A stretch of 64,000 nt of DNA from a virus. Below are positions 58,476 through 64,000 of this stretch, piece after piece (positions within the stretch are counted from its first letter, which is position 1; each line of letters begins with the position of its first letter). Under the pieces are notes generated by a model. That model worked only from the letters and a program-made list of their open reading frames with translations, had not been told where the DNA came from and did no database searches. The position numbers and the translations under genes were made by a program. Location of the stretch: positions 99,825-163,824 of the IMG/VR virus record IMGVR_UViG_3300023184_000033; one strand, written 5' to 3'.

Positions 58476-58543
58476 AACCATTATATCAGAAACCTAACAA
58501 CCTTGCAGGTCGCTGATATAATGGTTGACCGTTTTGGTCAACC
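58476..58543. promoter_or_regulatory. Overlapping inverted repeats, possible attenuator or divergent operator
   Basis: A perfect 14-bp inverted repeat (58476-58489 with 58513-58526, each arm containing TATAAT or its complement) shares GGTT with a second hairpin (GGTTGACC/GGTCAACC, 58523-58543). The two structures exclude each other. Neither is followed by a T-run on the minus strand. Confidence 0.45.
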
Positions 58544-58553
58544 TTCGAATCGA

Positions 58554-58955
58554 TTAAGCGAATTCGATAACGCTTTGGACACGCTTCGCACGGAGAGCAG
58601 CTGCAATGGTGTTAGCTTCTGCACCTTCGCTGATTGTCACAGCGCCTGGTTTACGGTTCGCTTTAATCGCTTTAGCGCCGACCTTGCCGACAGCTTTAGC
58701 AATCGCCTTAGCCTGAAGCGCTTCAAGGCGAGCAGTAGCCTTAGCAATACGCTCTGCCATTTTAGCTTCAGCAGCTGCAGCTTTATCAGCACGTGCTGCC
58801 TGCTTCTCGAATTTGGCAAAGGACTTGGACTCACGGCGGAATTTAACCTCATCGCTGATAGAAGCACGGAGAGCTTTAACTGCTTCACGTTTTTGGTTGA
58901 GGGTCAGGCCGTTAACTGAAGCGCAAGGGAACACATGGTTGGTGCTGGTAGTCAT
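58554..58955 (-). CDS. Ala/Lys-rich helical protein, 133 residues
   Basis: Residues 45-105 form a very charged Ala/Lys/Glu/Arg helix (FEKQAARADKAAAAEAKMAE..), flanked by uncharged ends. Higher GC than neighbours due to Ala codons. Similar proteins occur in other phages; function unknown, nucleic acid binding is possible. A sigma70-type promoter lies upstream. Confidence 0.65.
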   Translation of the reverse strand: MTTSTNHVFPCASVNGLTLNQKREAVKALRASISDEVKFRRESKSFAKFEKQAARADKAAAAEAKMAERIAKATARLEALQAKAIAKAVGKVGAKAIKANRKPGAVTISEGAEANTIAAALRAKRVQSVIEFA

Positions 58956-59015
58956 AAAAATCCTTTATAGTGACTGGTTGAAAATTTGCATCGCTTTTCT
59001 CGACTGCATGGATGC

Positions 59016-59043
59016 ATTATAGACGAACCGGCAGGTTAAGCAA
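59016..59043 (-). promoter_or_regulatory. Sigma70-type promoter for the Ala/Lys-rich gene
   Basis: Minus strand TTGCTT, 16-nt spacer, TATAAT; leader about 55 nt with AAAGGA near the ATG. Confidence 0.68.
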
Positions 59044-59399
59044 GCGTTATTTACCACGCCTGTAAGCTGTTGATTCCATTGAGCTTAATACTTGACAGGA
59101 TTGGTCAAGTATTCACAGGAACTGGCAGGAATGACAGTTTTTTGGTATTTTCGCAGGTTTTCGCAGCGCCTGGGGAGGGCTGGTAAGCTGTTGATTTATA
59201 TAGCTATTTTGCTGGTCAACTGGGGCTGGCTGGGGCTGCTCTCGGGGACACTATATGGGGCACGGTGCCGGATGGGGGAGGTGCGTTATAGAAAAAGTTA
59301 CCACCTGGTCAAACTCTTTATTTCAAATTTTTATTTTCTGGAGCCAGCTCAGAGGAATCTAAATTTTTTTTTCAGGAGGCCTCAGAGGTCTCCAGTATT
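59044..59399. other. Long non-coding gap, G-rich on the plus strand, with repeats
   Basis: About 356 bp without a convincing gene, the largest such gap here. It has a perfect 10-bp inverted repeat (AATACTTGAC, 59087-59113, 7-nt loop), a 14-bp direct repeat GTAAGCTGTTGATT (59062 and 59183), tandem TTTTCGCAG, several CAGGA words, and a plus-strand G-rich run at about 59160-59280 unlike the AT-rich surroundings. Candidate origin, regulatory RNA or acquired segment. Confidence 0.5.
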
Positions 59400-59489
59400 T
59401 CATTCGTCTTTGTCATTACGCATATCCCATAATACTATGCCTATCACGGATATGATGATTATACAGAAAATAATGTCATTGATTGTCAT
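59400..59489 (-). CDS. Tiny membrane protein, 29 residues
   Basis: MTINDIIFCIIIISVIGIVL then a charged end (WDMRNDKDE). The ATG overlaps the previous stop (ATGA). Short, so support comes from the overlap and hydrophobic profile. Confidence 0.45.
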   Translation of the reverse strand: MTINDIIFCIIIISVIGIVLWDMRNDKDE

Positions 59490-59581
59490 TCTGTCATTGT
59501 CCTTGAATCTTCATTTGATCGATATGCATATACGATGGCTGCTACTATATAACCTGCAAAGAATCCTAAAATAAAACTCAT
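59486..59581 (-). CDS. Tiny membrane protein, 31 residues
   Basis: MSFILGFFAGYIVAAIVYAY then RSNEDSRTMTE. The start is embedded in the GAATGA end of the family gene upstream, with GGAGTTGAAG serving as ribosome site. Same length as the one at 60482-60577. Confidence 0.5.
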   Translation of the reverse strand: MSFILGFFAGYIVAAIVYAYRSNEDSRTMTE

Positions 59582-59799
59582 TCTTCAACTCCAAAACGGT
59601 CTTGAATTCTTTGTTCAATCTCATAGCATCTATCCAGCGCCCAGTCATCGGGTTCAGTAATGTTTCCCACATTACGTGCAATATCCATACATTCCCGAAC
59701 AATCAACTCGGCGAACTTTTCTTTACTAAAAATCAATTCACCGTCCAGTTCAACCAGACTTTGTGCGGCAAACCGTTCTAACATTGGTATCTTACTCAT
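59578..59799 (-). CDS. MNERI...HFGVEE family small protein, copy 2
   Basis: 73 residues. The N-terminus differs (MSKIPMLERFAAQSL), while KFAELIVRECMDIA and DRFGVEE are conserved. It contains the shared DNA word for AELIVREC. Function unknown. Confidence 0.7.
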   Translation of the reverse strand: MSKIPMLERFAAQSLVELDGELIFSKEKFAELIVRECMDIARNVGNITEPDDWALDRCYEIEQRIQDRFGVEE

Positions 59800-60107
59800 A
59801 CATTATTCCTTCCTATGCGGCTGTATCCTAACTTGGACTTAATCTCTTTACGGTCTCGGTTCTTCTCTGGTTTCCATGCTCTTGGATCCACAGTCTCTCC
59901 CGTTAATTCATAACGAAAATCTGGATCGTAAACCATATATCCTAACTTGTTCCATTTGATTACTCCTGCATCAAATAAGAAGATACAACCACGACACATA
60001 CAGAAACTGGCACCGTTGTCGCTCATCACATTGCCATTTACTGTGCCAACATATTTGACCACATTACCCTGGTGCATTTCTTTCAGTGCTTCGAAGTAAT
60101 CAATCAT
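59796..60107 (-). CDS. Small phage protein (DUF2829-like start)
   Basis: 103 residues. MIDYFEALKEMHQGNVVKYVG resembles the start of DUF2829-type phage proteins; Cys-x-Cys-x-x-Cys (FCMCRGC) in the middle may bind metal. The tail is basic. Overlaps both neighbours by 4 nt. Confidence 0.58.
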   Translation of the reverse strand: MIDYFEALKEMHQGNVVKYVGTVNGNVMSDNGASFCMCRGCIFLFDAGVIKWNKLGYMVYDPDFRYELTGETVDPRAWKPEKNRDRKEIKSKLGYSRIGRNNV

Positions 60108-60250
60108 TCTTGTTCCATCTTACTAAAGTCAGGATCCCGGCTGTACCCGATATTAAAGTTACCAAGTTTCCACCAAATATAGCGTCCACCATAATCACAG
60201 GTTTGTACTGTAAATCCAAGAAACTTAAAATGTGTAATCCATTCAATCAT
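60104..60250 (-). CDS. Small protein, 48 residues
   Basis: MIEWITHFKFLGFTVQTCDY.. with aromatic-rich YIWWKLGNFNIGYSRDPDF. Y-D-P-D-F recalls the neighbour at 59796, suggesting duplication of a short domain. The stop overlaps the next ATG. Confidence 0.52.
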   Translation of the reverse strand: MIEWITHFKFLGFTVQTCDYGGRYIWWKLGNFNIGYSRDPDFSKMEQE

Positions 60251-60485
60251 TCTTCACTCCCAACAATTCTTTGATTAGGGTCTTTTTATCTTCCGTGGAC
60301 ATACCAACTCCGAAATGTTGTTCAATCAAATACCACGCTTCGTGTGTGGCATCCATTCCATCAGCACCACGAGCAACGGTGATACATTCCCTAACAATCA
60401 ACTCAGCGAACCTATGAGCAATAATAGCATAATCAAAATCCTTATAGCCAGCCTCTGTGGCAAGTTGTTTAATTCTTTCATTCAT
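60243..60485 (-). CDS. MNERI...HFGVEE family small protein, copy 3 (C-terminal extension)
   Basis: 80 residues from ATG 60485. MNERIKQLATEAG, RFAELIVRECITVA and LIEQHFGV are present, but instead of ending at VEE the protein continues with MSTEDKKTLIKELLGVKND. The frame upstream of the ATG is within the tiny membrane gene. Function unknown. Confidence 0.7.
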   Translation of the reverse strand: MNERIKQLATEAGYKDFDYAIIAHRFAELIVRECITVARGADGMDATHEAWYLIEQHFGVGMSTEDKKTLIKELLGVKND

Positions 60486-60577
60486 TTGTCTAAACCTTGA
60501 ACAAAAAGACTGGCTACTATTGCCATTAGGAACAAACATCCAAGACCAATGGCATACACTATTAAAAATTCAATCAT
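60482..60577 (-). CDS. Tiny membrane protein, 31 residues
   Basis: MIEFLIVYAIGLGCLFLMAI then VASLFVQGLDK. The start is in the GAATGA end of family copy 4, and the stop overlaps the start of copy 3. Confidence 0.5.
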   Translation of the reverse strand: MIEFLIVYAIGLGCLFLMAIVASLFVQGLDK

Positions 60578-60789
60578 TCTTCAACTCCAAAATGTTGTTC
60601 AATCCTGTTACCAATAATCATACCTGGTCCAGACATTTTAGGAGCATCGTATTCGTAGGCAATGTCAATACATTCCCGAACAATTAACTGGGCGAACTTT
60701 TCTTCACGATCCCAATGAAAAATATCGCTGATTTTGAATGCTGGAATACCCCAAGCCTCTGTAATAAGTTCTTTAATTCGTTCGTTCAT
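60574..60789 (-). CDS. MNERI...HFGVEE family small protein, copy 4
   Basis: 71 residues with MNERIKELITEAWG, KFAQLIVRECIDIA and RIEQHFGVEE. Conserved DNA words at all three blocks. Overlaps both neighbours. Confidence 0.72.
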   Translation of the reverse strand: MNERIKELITEAWGIPAFKISDIFHWDREEKFAQLIVRECIDIAYEYDAPKMSGPGMIIGNRIEQHFGVEE

Positions 60790-61064
60790 GACTTCCCCAT
60801 ATCGTGTTTTAATCTACTATGAAAATTATCTTCTCCGTCGTCTCCTGATACCAACCAATCGATACGTTGTACGTAGATGTGAGCCAGTCTAAGCGTTGTT
60901 AATGCATTTTTGAACTCATCTATCGTTTCTTCACTGTACCCATAACCTTTTTTATCACCATACTCATTCAGTTCTTCTGAATCGTTATCGATGATTATTT
61001 GTTCTATCTCATCGGCGATGTTACCGATTTCCCATTGCTTATATTGGAAGTGTCCGCCTGACAT
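60786..61064 (-). CDS. Conserved small phage protein
   Basis: 92 residues. MSGGHFQYKQWEIGNIADEIEQII..YSEETIDEFKNALTTLRLAHIYVQRIDWL..GDDGEDNFHSRL is a very widespread phage family of unknown role. The last ten residues are near the family copy 4 start. Confidence 0.72.
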   Translation of the reverse strand: MSGGHFQYKQWEIGNIADEIEQIIIDNDSEELNEYGDKKGYGYSEETIDEFKNALTTLRLAHIYVQRIDWLVSGDDGEDNFHSRLKHDMGKS

Positions 61065-61330
61065 TATTCTACTCCAAAGTGTTCTTTCAATTCTTCACCC
61101 AAGTCTTGTAGCAACCTTGCGTGGATATCATAGATATCTTCCCACTTGGCCGAATGTCCAGGAACCAAATCATAGGTTGTAATCTTGTCAATACATTCCT
61201 GCACAATCAACTCGGCGAACTTAGACATAACAGTTGAGTCCAAGGTATTACCTGGATGATACATATACACAGCATCACCCCACACAGCAATACCAGCCTG
61301 TTCAGCAAGTTCCAGAATTCGTTCGTTCAT
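61064..61330 (-). CDS. MNERI...HFGVEE family small protein, copy 5
   Basis: 88 residues, the longest copy. MNERILELAEQAG, KFAELIVQECIDKI and LKEHFGVE at the end. The spacer between blocks 2 and 3 is longer (GHSAKWEDIYDIHARLLQD). Confidence 0.72.
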   Translation of the reverse strand: MNERILELAEQAGIAVWGDAVYMYHPGNTLDSTVMSKFAELIVQECIDKITTYDLVPGHSAKWEDIYDIHARLLQDLGEELKEHFGVE

Positions 61331-61515
61331 AACATCTGTTTGTCAGCAAGCATGGATTCGAATGTAGCCCACAGTTGTTTGAATTTGAAATCATAAACGC
61401 AGGCTAGGCTGGTCATATCCGCTACATTGGCACCTTGAGATTCCATCATCGGAATCTCATCAGTGATTTTCCAGCACTCCAATATCTGTTGTTCTAAATC
61501 AAATCTATTACTCAT
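61327..61515 (-). CDS. Small conserved phage protein, 62 residues
   Basis: MSNRFDLEQQILECWKITDEIPMM ... YDFKFKQLWATFESML is a known small phage family, helical and acidic. Function unknown. Confidence 0.65.
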   Translation of the reverse strand: MSNRFDLEQQILECWKITDEIPMMESQGANVADMTSLACVYDFKFKQLWATFESMLADKQML

Positions 61516-61729
61516 TTTTAATTCCTAAAGTTTCGGGGTTATGATCCAACCTATCACTCTGTGGTTCAGAATAAAATGCGGCATCTTCATCGGTGATTGT
61601 AACACACAGGTCCGAATGTGTCAAATCGTAATCTGTGAATTGGTGATTCTCGCCATACACTCGAAACGCTACATCATAGCCTGTACGTAGTAAATGTCCA
61701 GTAACACCATTGGCTGGTTTAATTGTCAT
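61508..61729 (-). CDS. Small conserved phage protein, 73 residues
   Basis: KPANGVTGHLLRTGYDVAFRVYGENHQFTDYDLTHSDLCVTI is a conserved phage block. Beta-rich and acidic. Overlaps the next gene's start by 8 nt. Function unknown. Confidence 0.66.
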   Translation of the reverse strand: MTIKPANGVTGHLLRTGYDVAFRVYGENHQFTDYDLTHSDLCVTITDEDAAFYSEPQSDRLDHNPETLGIKNE

Positions 61730-61914
61730 TCTTCTACTCCGAAATGTTTTTTAATCTTGTCAACATAGGTGCTTGCTGGTTCACGATGGTCTACTGCACC
61801 AGCAACAATATTAACACATTCCCGAACAATCAACTCGGCAAACTTTTGACGGTCCAACCAACCTGTTTTAGGATCACTTGCCTTCAATGCCAATAGTGTA
61901 ATTCGTTCGTTCAT
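61726..61914 (-). CDS. MNERI...HFGVEE family small protein, copy 6
   Basis: 62 residues with MNERITLLALKAS, KFAELIVRECVNIV and KIKKHFGVEE. The start overlaps the 54-residue Cys protein stop. Confidence 0.72.
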   Translation of the reverse strand: MNERITLLALKASDPKTGWLDRQKFAELIVRECVNIVAGAVDHREPASTYVDKIKKHFGVEE

Positions 61915-62075
61915 TTTGCATAGACCAGACTTTTGGCCTCTGAGTTAGTTACGGGGCATTCAAAGTACATTATATCCCGACCTTGAATATCTTCCTCTAT
62001 ATTTAAAAATTTAACTTTTTCCGTGTCATGTTCTTCGGAACACTCTGTACAAACAACAATAAAATACCTACTCAT
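61911..62075 (-). CDS. Small Cys-containing protein, 54 residues
   Basis: MSRYFIVVCTECSEEHDTEK and later YFECPVTNSEAK give C-x-x-C plus a further Cys, a partial zinc-ribbon look. The ATG is embedded in the end of family copy 7. Function unknown. Confidence 0.55.
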   Translation of the reverse strand: MSRYFIVVCTECSEEHDTEKVKFLNIEEDIQGRDIMYFECPVTNSEAKSLVYAK

Positions 62076-62284
62076 TCTTCAACTCCGAAATGTGTTTTAA
62101 TCTTATTAGCAATAATAGCACCCATATCATCTTCTCTATGACTAGATCCTAAAGCAAGGTCCATACATTCGTAGGCAATCAACTCGGCAAACTTTGCCAA
62201 GGGAACATTATCCCAATCTTCAATAGGAAAGTCAGCATCATCTAAGCCAGCCTGTCTAACCAGTTGTCTAATTCGTTCGTTCAT
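62072..62284 (-). CDS. MNERI...HFGVEE family small protein, copy 7
   Basis: 70 residues with MNERIRQLVRQAG, KFAELIAYECMDLA and KIKTHFGVEE. The second block deviates (AYEC for VREC). Confidence 0.72.
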   Translation of the reverse strand: MNERIRQLVRQAGLDDADFPIEDWDNVPLAKFAELIAYECMDLALGSSHREDDMGAIIANKIKTHFGVEE

Positions 62285-62460
62285 ACGAAATCTCTAAACA
62301 TTTTTTTTCGACCATCGACACCAATTTCTAAATCAAATAATTCCTTTGTACGCTGGAGCATCACGCAGGCCATCATTAAGATTTCTTCTCTGGAATCACA
62401 CATCATAATTTGTTGCTCAATCGGTTCAACCAACTCAGACATTCTCTCAGACACATTCAT
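62281..62460 (-). CDS. Small helical protein, 59 residues
   Basis: MNVSERMSELVEPIEQQIMM..REEILMMACVMLQRTKELFD, helical with several Met and Cys. The stop overlaps family copy 7's start. The N-terminus recalls, but does not match, the family. Function unknown. Confidence 0.58.
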   Translation of the reverse strand: MNVSERMSELVEPIEQQIMMCDSREEILMMACVMLQRTKELFDLEIGVDGRKKMFRDFV

Positions 62461-62461
62461 T

Positions 62462-62659
62462 TTAAGCCATACTATCTACATTTTGACCAGGTCTATTCAG
62501 ACGCCGGTTCATTTCGATTCTTGCTTCTTCTGTAATCTTTATATTTTGACTGATACGCCGTTCTTCTATTCTAAGTTCTTCGTGCCTTCTGTCTATCTTT
62601 CTAACCTCAGATTGTTGGTAGAATTTTAGATTCTGTGCGGTAACGCTAGATACTGTCAT
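62462..62659 (-). CDS. Small basic helical protein, 65 residues
   Basis: QNLKFYQQSEVRKIDRRHEELRIEERRISQNIKI.. is strongly charged and helical, likely a coiled coil. Function unknown. Confidence 0.55.
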   Translation of the reverse strand: MTVSSVTAQNLKFYQQSEVRKIDRRHEELRIEERRISQNIKITEEARIEMNRRLNRPGQNVDSMA

Positions 62660-62868
62660 TTTTCACCAAAATATTTAAGAATTAGATCCATTGCAGCAAT
62701 CAGTTTGATATTACTTGGCACATCATCTGGATGAACATATGCAGTACCTTCTTTGAAATGCTTTAGTTCTTTCTTTAGAATCTCTCTATGATCCTTCAGA
62801 AGACAGATTGTAATCTTATCAGCTGCTTCATAATCCAACTCTAATTTTAAACCTTTAAGTTTTCCCAT
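62656..62868 (-). CDS. Small helical protein, 70 residues
   Basis: From ATG 62868 (GGAG upstream). MGKLKGLKLELDYEAADKITICLLKDHREILKKELKHF is a known phage-type helix pair; ends LILKYFGEK. A frame from 62910 overlaps the neighbour. Function unknown. Confidence 0.62.
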   Translation of the reverse strand: MGKLKGLKLELDYEAADKITICLLKDHREILKKELKHFKEGTAYVHPDDVPSNIKLIAAMDLILKYFGEK

Positions 62869-63220
62869 TGCGTTTCTCCACGAATTTCTGATAATCTGCT
62901 TCGTTACCAATTTGGTAACCTTTGTCTGACATATGCTCGGAAGCCTTTAAAAGGCCAAATGTATCTGTGATTTTCTTAGTAAGTTGTTGAGCCATACCTT
63001 TGGCCATACTTTGGTCGTAACTTGTGTATACTACTTTATTATAGTTGCGGATATCACCAATAATGTCCAGTACGTCATTGAGAGCTTGTTCTACCATGAG
63101 GTCAGCATACTTCTGTACTGCTTCTTTGTCGTAAGAGTCCATGTCATCAAAAGAACCTTGGGCAATCAAACCAGATTCATACATCTTATCCTGGATTTGA
63201 CGTTTTCTCCAACCACTCAT
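62855..63220 (-). CDS. Small phage protein, 121 residues, distantly like the MNERI family
   Basis: From ATG 63220, with AGGAAG upstream, in the TGA overlap of the previous gene. KYADLMVEQALNDVLDI and KITDTFGLLK occupy places similar to the KFAELIVREC and HFGVEE blocks, so a distant relation is possible. The C-terminus is SDKGYQIGNEADYQKFVEKR. Function unknown. Confidence 0.58.
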   Translation of the reverse strand: MSGWRKRQIQDKMYESGLIAQGSFDDMDSYDKEAVQKYADLMVEQALNDVLDIIGDIRNYNKVVYTSYDQSMAKGMAQQLTKKITDTFGLLKASEHMSDKGYQIGNEADYQKFVEKRNGKT

Positions 63221-63444
63221 TTCTTCTTCCTCTTGGGTTTCACTTTGTCTTCTAGTTTTATCGCTGCCTGTAATGCTGCCTGTTTCGTTTGTTCTTCTTT
63301 GACCCACTCTAAGTGTTCTTTAATAAGACGGTCATAGGTTTCTTCGTCAACTTCTTGGTCGTTTAAACGATACTTCCAACCACCAGTGTCTAGTATAGCA
63401 GACACGGCTACTGGTTCTTTTACTGTTTTCTTTTTTACGACCAT
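63217..63444 (-). CDS. Small Lys-rich protein, 75 residues
   Basis: MVVKKKTVKEPVAVSAILDTGGWKYRLND..YDRLIKEHLEWVKEEQTKQAALQAAIKLED, basic ends and a helical middle. Overlaps both neighbours. Function unknown. Confidence 0.55.
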   Translation of the reverse strand: MVVKKKTVKEPVAVSAILDTGGWKYRLNDQEVDEETYDRLIKEHLEWVKEEQTKQAALQAAIKLEDKVKPKRKKK

Positions 63445-63713
63445 GTTCTATGGTCCTCTGCTACATGTTCAATGCCATCATACTCATGGATGTGCCACTT
63501 AACACCATCAGGAATTTCTACTACTTTGAGTTTAGCGTATTCACCATCGACATTGCCACCCTCAACCATAGAAACCAGAACGGGACAGTCACGTGCCAAA
63601 TCCCAATAGTACCAGTGTGTGTCAGTAATACCCATACGTTTCTTGTACTCTGCTTCGGCTTCTTCAGAAAGACCGAAGCCACCGAAACATGTATTAATCA
63701 CAATCTTAATCAT
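63435..63713 (-). CDS. Conserved phage protein (INTCFGGFGLS family)
   Basis: 92 residues. KIVINTCFGGFGLSEEAEAEYKKR ... RDCPVLVSMVE ... LKVVEIPDGVKWHIHEYDGIEHVAEDHRTW is a very widespread phage family of unknown function. All conserved blocks are present. Confidence 0.78.
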   Translation of the reverse strand: MIKIVINTCFGGFGLSEEAEAEYKKRMGITDTHWYYWDLARDCPVLVSMVEGGNVDGEYAKLKVVEIPDGVKWHIHEYDGIEHVAEDHRTWS

Positions 63714-63858
63714 TTTTACTCCTAAAACTCAACGAAAAAATCATAGCCAACAGGTATGTCCACATAGACCAATTATACACCACTATAAGATAGGAGGCAC
63801 CAGCCACAATGGTAATATTGTAAACCAGTATCATAAAAACAACAAAATTATTACTCAT
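63706..63858 (-). CDS. Small membrane protein, 50 residues
   Basis: MSNNFVVFMILVYNITIVAG.. with two hydrophobic segments (FVVFMILVYNITIVAGASYL and WTYLLAMIFSLSF). The stop overlaps the next start by 8 nt. Function unknown. Confidence 0.55.
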   Translation of the reverse strand: MSNNFVVFMILVYNITIVAGASYLIVVYNWSMWTYLLAMIFSLSFRSKND

Positions 63859-63903
63859 ACAAATCCTATATATTTTAGAATACCAACGTGCTTCATATTG
63901 GGC

Positions 63904-64000
63904 TTAAGTTTTCTTTTCCCATCTGATACCAAGAAGATTCAGTAACCACCTGCGGTAGAATGGTGGTTCTTCTTTTGTCCTAAAAACCGTTGTCTCGGTA
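63904..64000 (-). CDS. C-terminal end of a gene cut by the window edge
   Basis: An open frame enters from beyond 64000 and ends at TAA 63904. The last residues are TKEEPPFYRRWLLNLLGIRW then EKKT, basic and aromatic. Too short to name. Confidence 0.45.
   Translation of the reverse strand, partial: TETTVFRTKEEPPFYRRWLLNLLGIRWEKKT

Noticed and set aside
59376-59394. GGAGGCCTC/GAGGTCTCC hairpin as a terminator
   Set aside because: On the minus strand it has an A-C mismatch and is followed by an A-run, not a T-run; no plus-strand transcript is expected here.
59092-59574. 160-residue plus-strand frame across the G-rich gap
   Set aside because: It runs antisense to two coupled tiny genes, is the only plus-strand candidate in the region and has an atypical composition. 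It lacks family resemblance.

Overview
The window is part of the genome of a contractile-tailed, T4-like (Straboviridae/Kyanoviridae-type) phage of a Gram-negative bacterium. The case rests on a syntenic set of T4-core baseplate and tail proteins (gp6, gp7-like, gp8, gp25, gp26/gp51, gp27-like hub, split gp5, gp48, gp53, gp54-like), head-completion gp4, and the replication/late-transcription trio gp33-gp59-gp32. The DNA is AT-rich and almost fully coding, with ATGA/TAATG gene overlaps. The tail proteins look more like those of marine and freshwater exo-T-even phages than those of enteric T4. The host is unknown; the tmRNA type and its tag hint at a proteobacterium, but this is inference.

Layout. 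(1) 1-26.3 kb, minus strand: a tail-fibre and baseplate operon read from 26.3 kb down to the left edge: gp48, gp53, gp27-like hub, OB-fold gp5 half, two accessory proteins, beta-helical spike (the other gp5 half), an unknown virion protein, gp25, gp6, gp7-like, a fibre, gp8, a 2616-residue DUF4815 protein, a coiled-coil protein, a collagen-like fibre with a self-cleaving chaperone, and a 2OG-Fe(II) oxygenase. (2) 26.4-33.3 kb, plus strand: gp4, a gp2-like protein, a tail-tube-fold protein, gp26 with a downstream gp51 frame joined by a likely -1 frameshift, a lysozyme-bearing virion protein and a tape-measure-like protein. A bidirectional terminator closes it. (3) 33.3-38.7 kb, minus: gp32, nucleotidase, gp59, gp33, a cell-wall hydrolase, a two-piece (circularly permuted) tmRNA with a 52-codon ORF between its pieces, a secreted thermonuclease, a small exported protein and a PD-(D/E)XK nuclease. 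(4) 38.7-40.4 kb: three short tail-tip proteins and a fibre-assembly chaperone. (5) 40.5-54.6 kb: PhoH, epimerase, amidotransferase-like protein, metallophosphoesterase, two AAA+ ATPases, RNA ligase, GP88 protein and many small conserved phage proteins. (6) 54.7-64 kb: an early-type region of very small genes behind sigma70-type promoters, with at least seven members of one small paralogous family interleaved with tiny membrane proteins.

The most notable signals are: the phage-encoded permuted tmRNA (sigma70 promoter, acceptor piece ending CCA, G3-U70 pair, tag ANDSRFLMAA) whose intervening segment is almost exactly filled by an ORF with its own ribosome binding site; the U-UUU-UUC slippery site that would fuse gp51 to gp26, as in lambda G/GT and P2 E/E'; the apparent split of gp5 with the lysozyme function moved to the tape-measure region; and the MNERI...HFGVEE paralogue array. 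No tRNA, CRISPR array, insertion sequence or integrase was seen.
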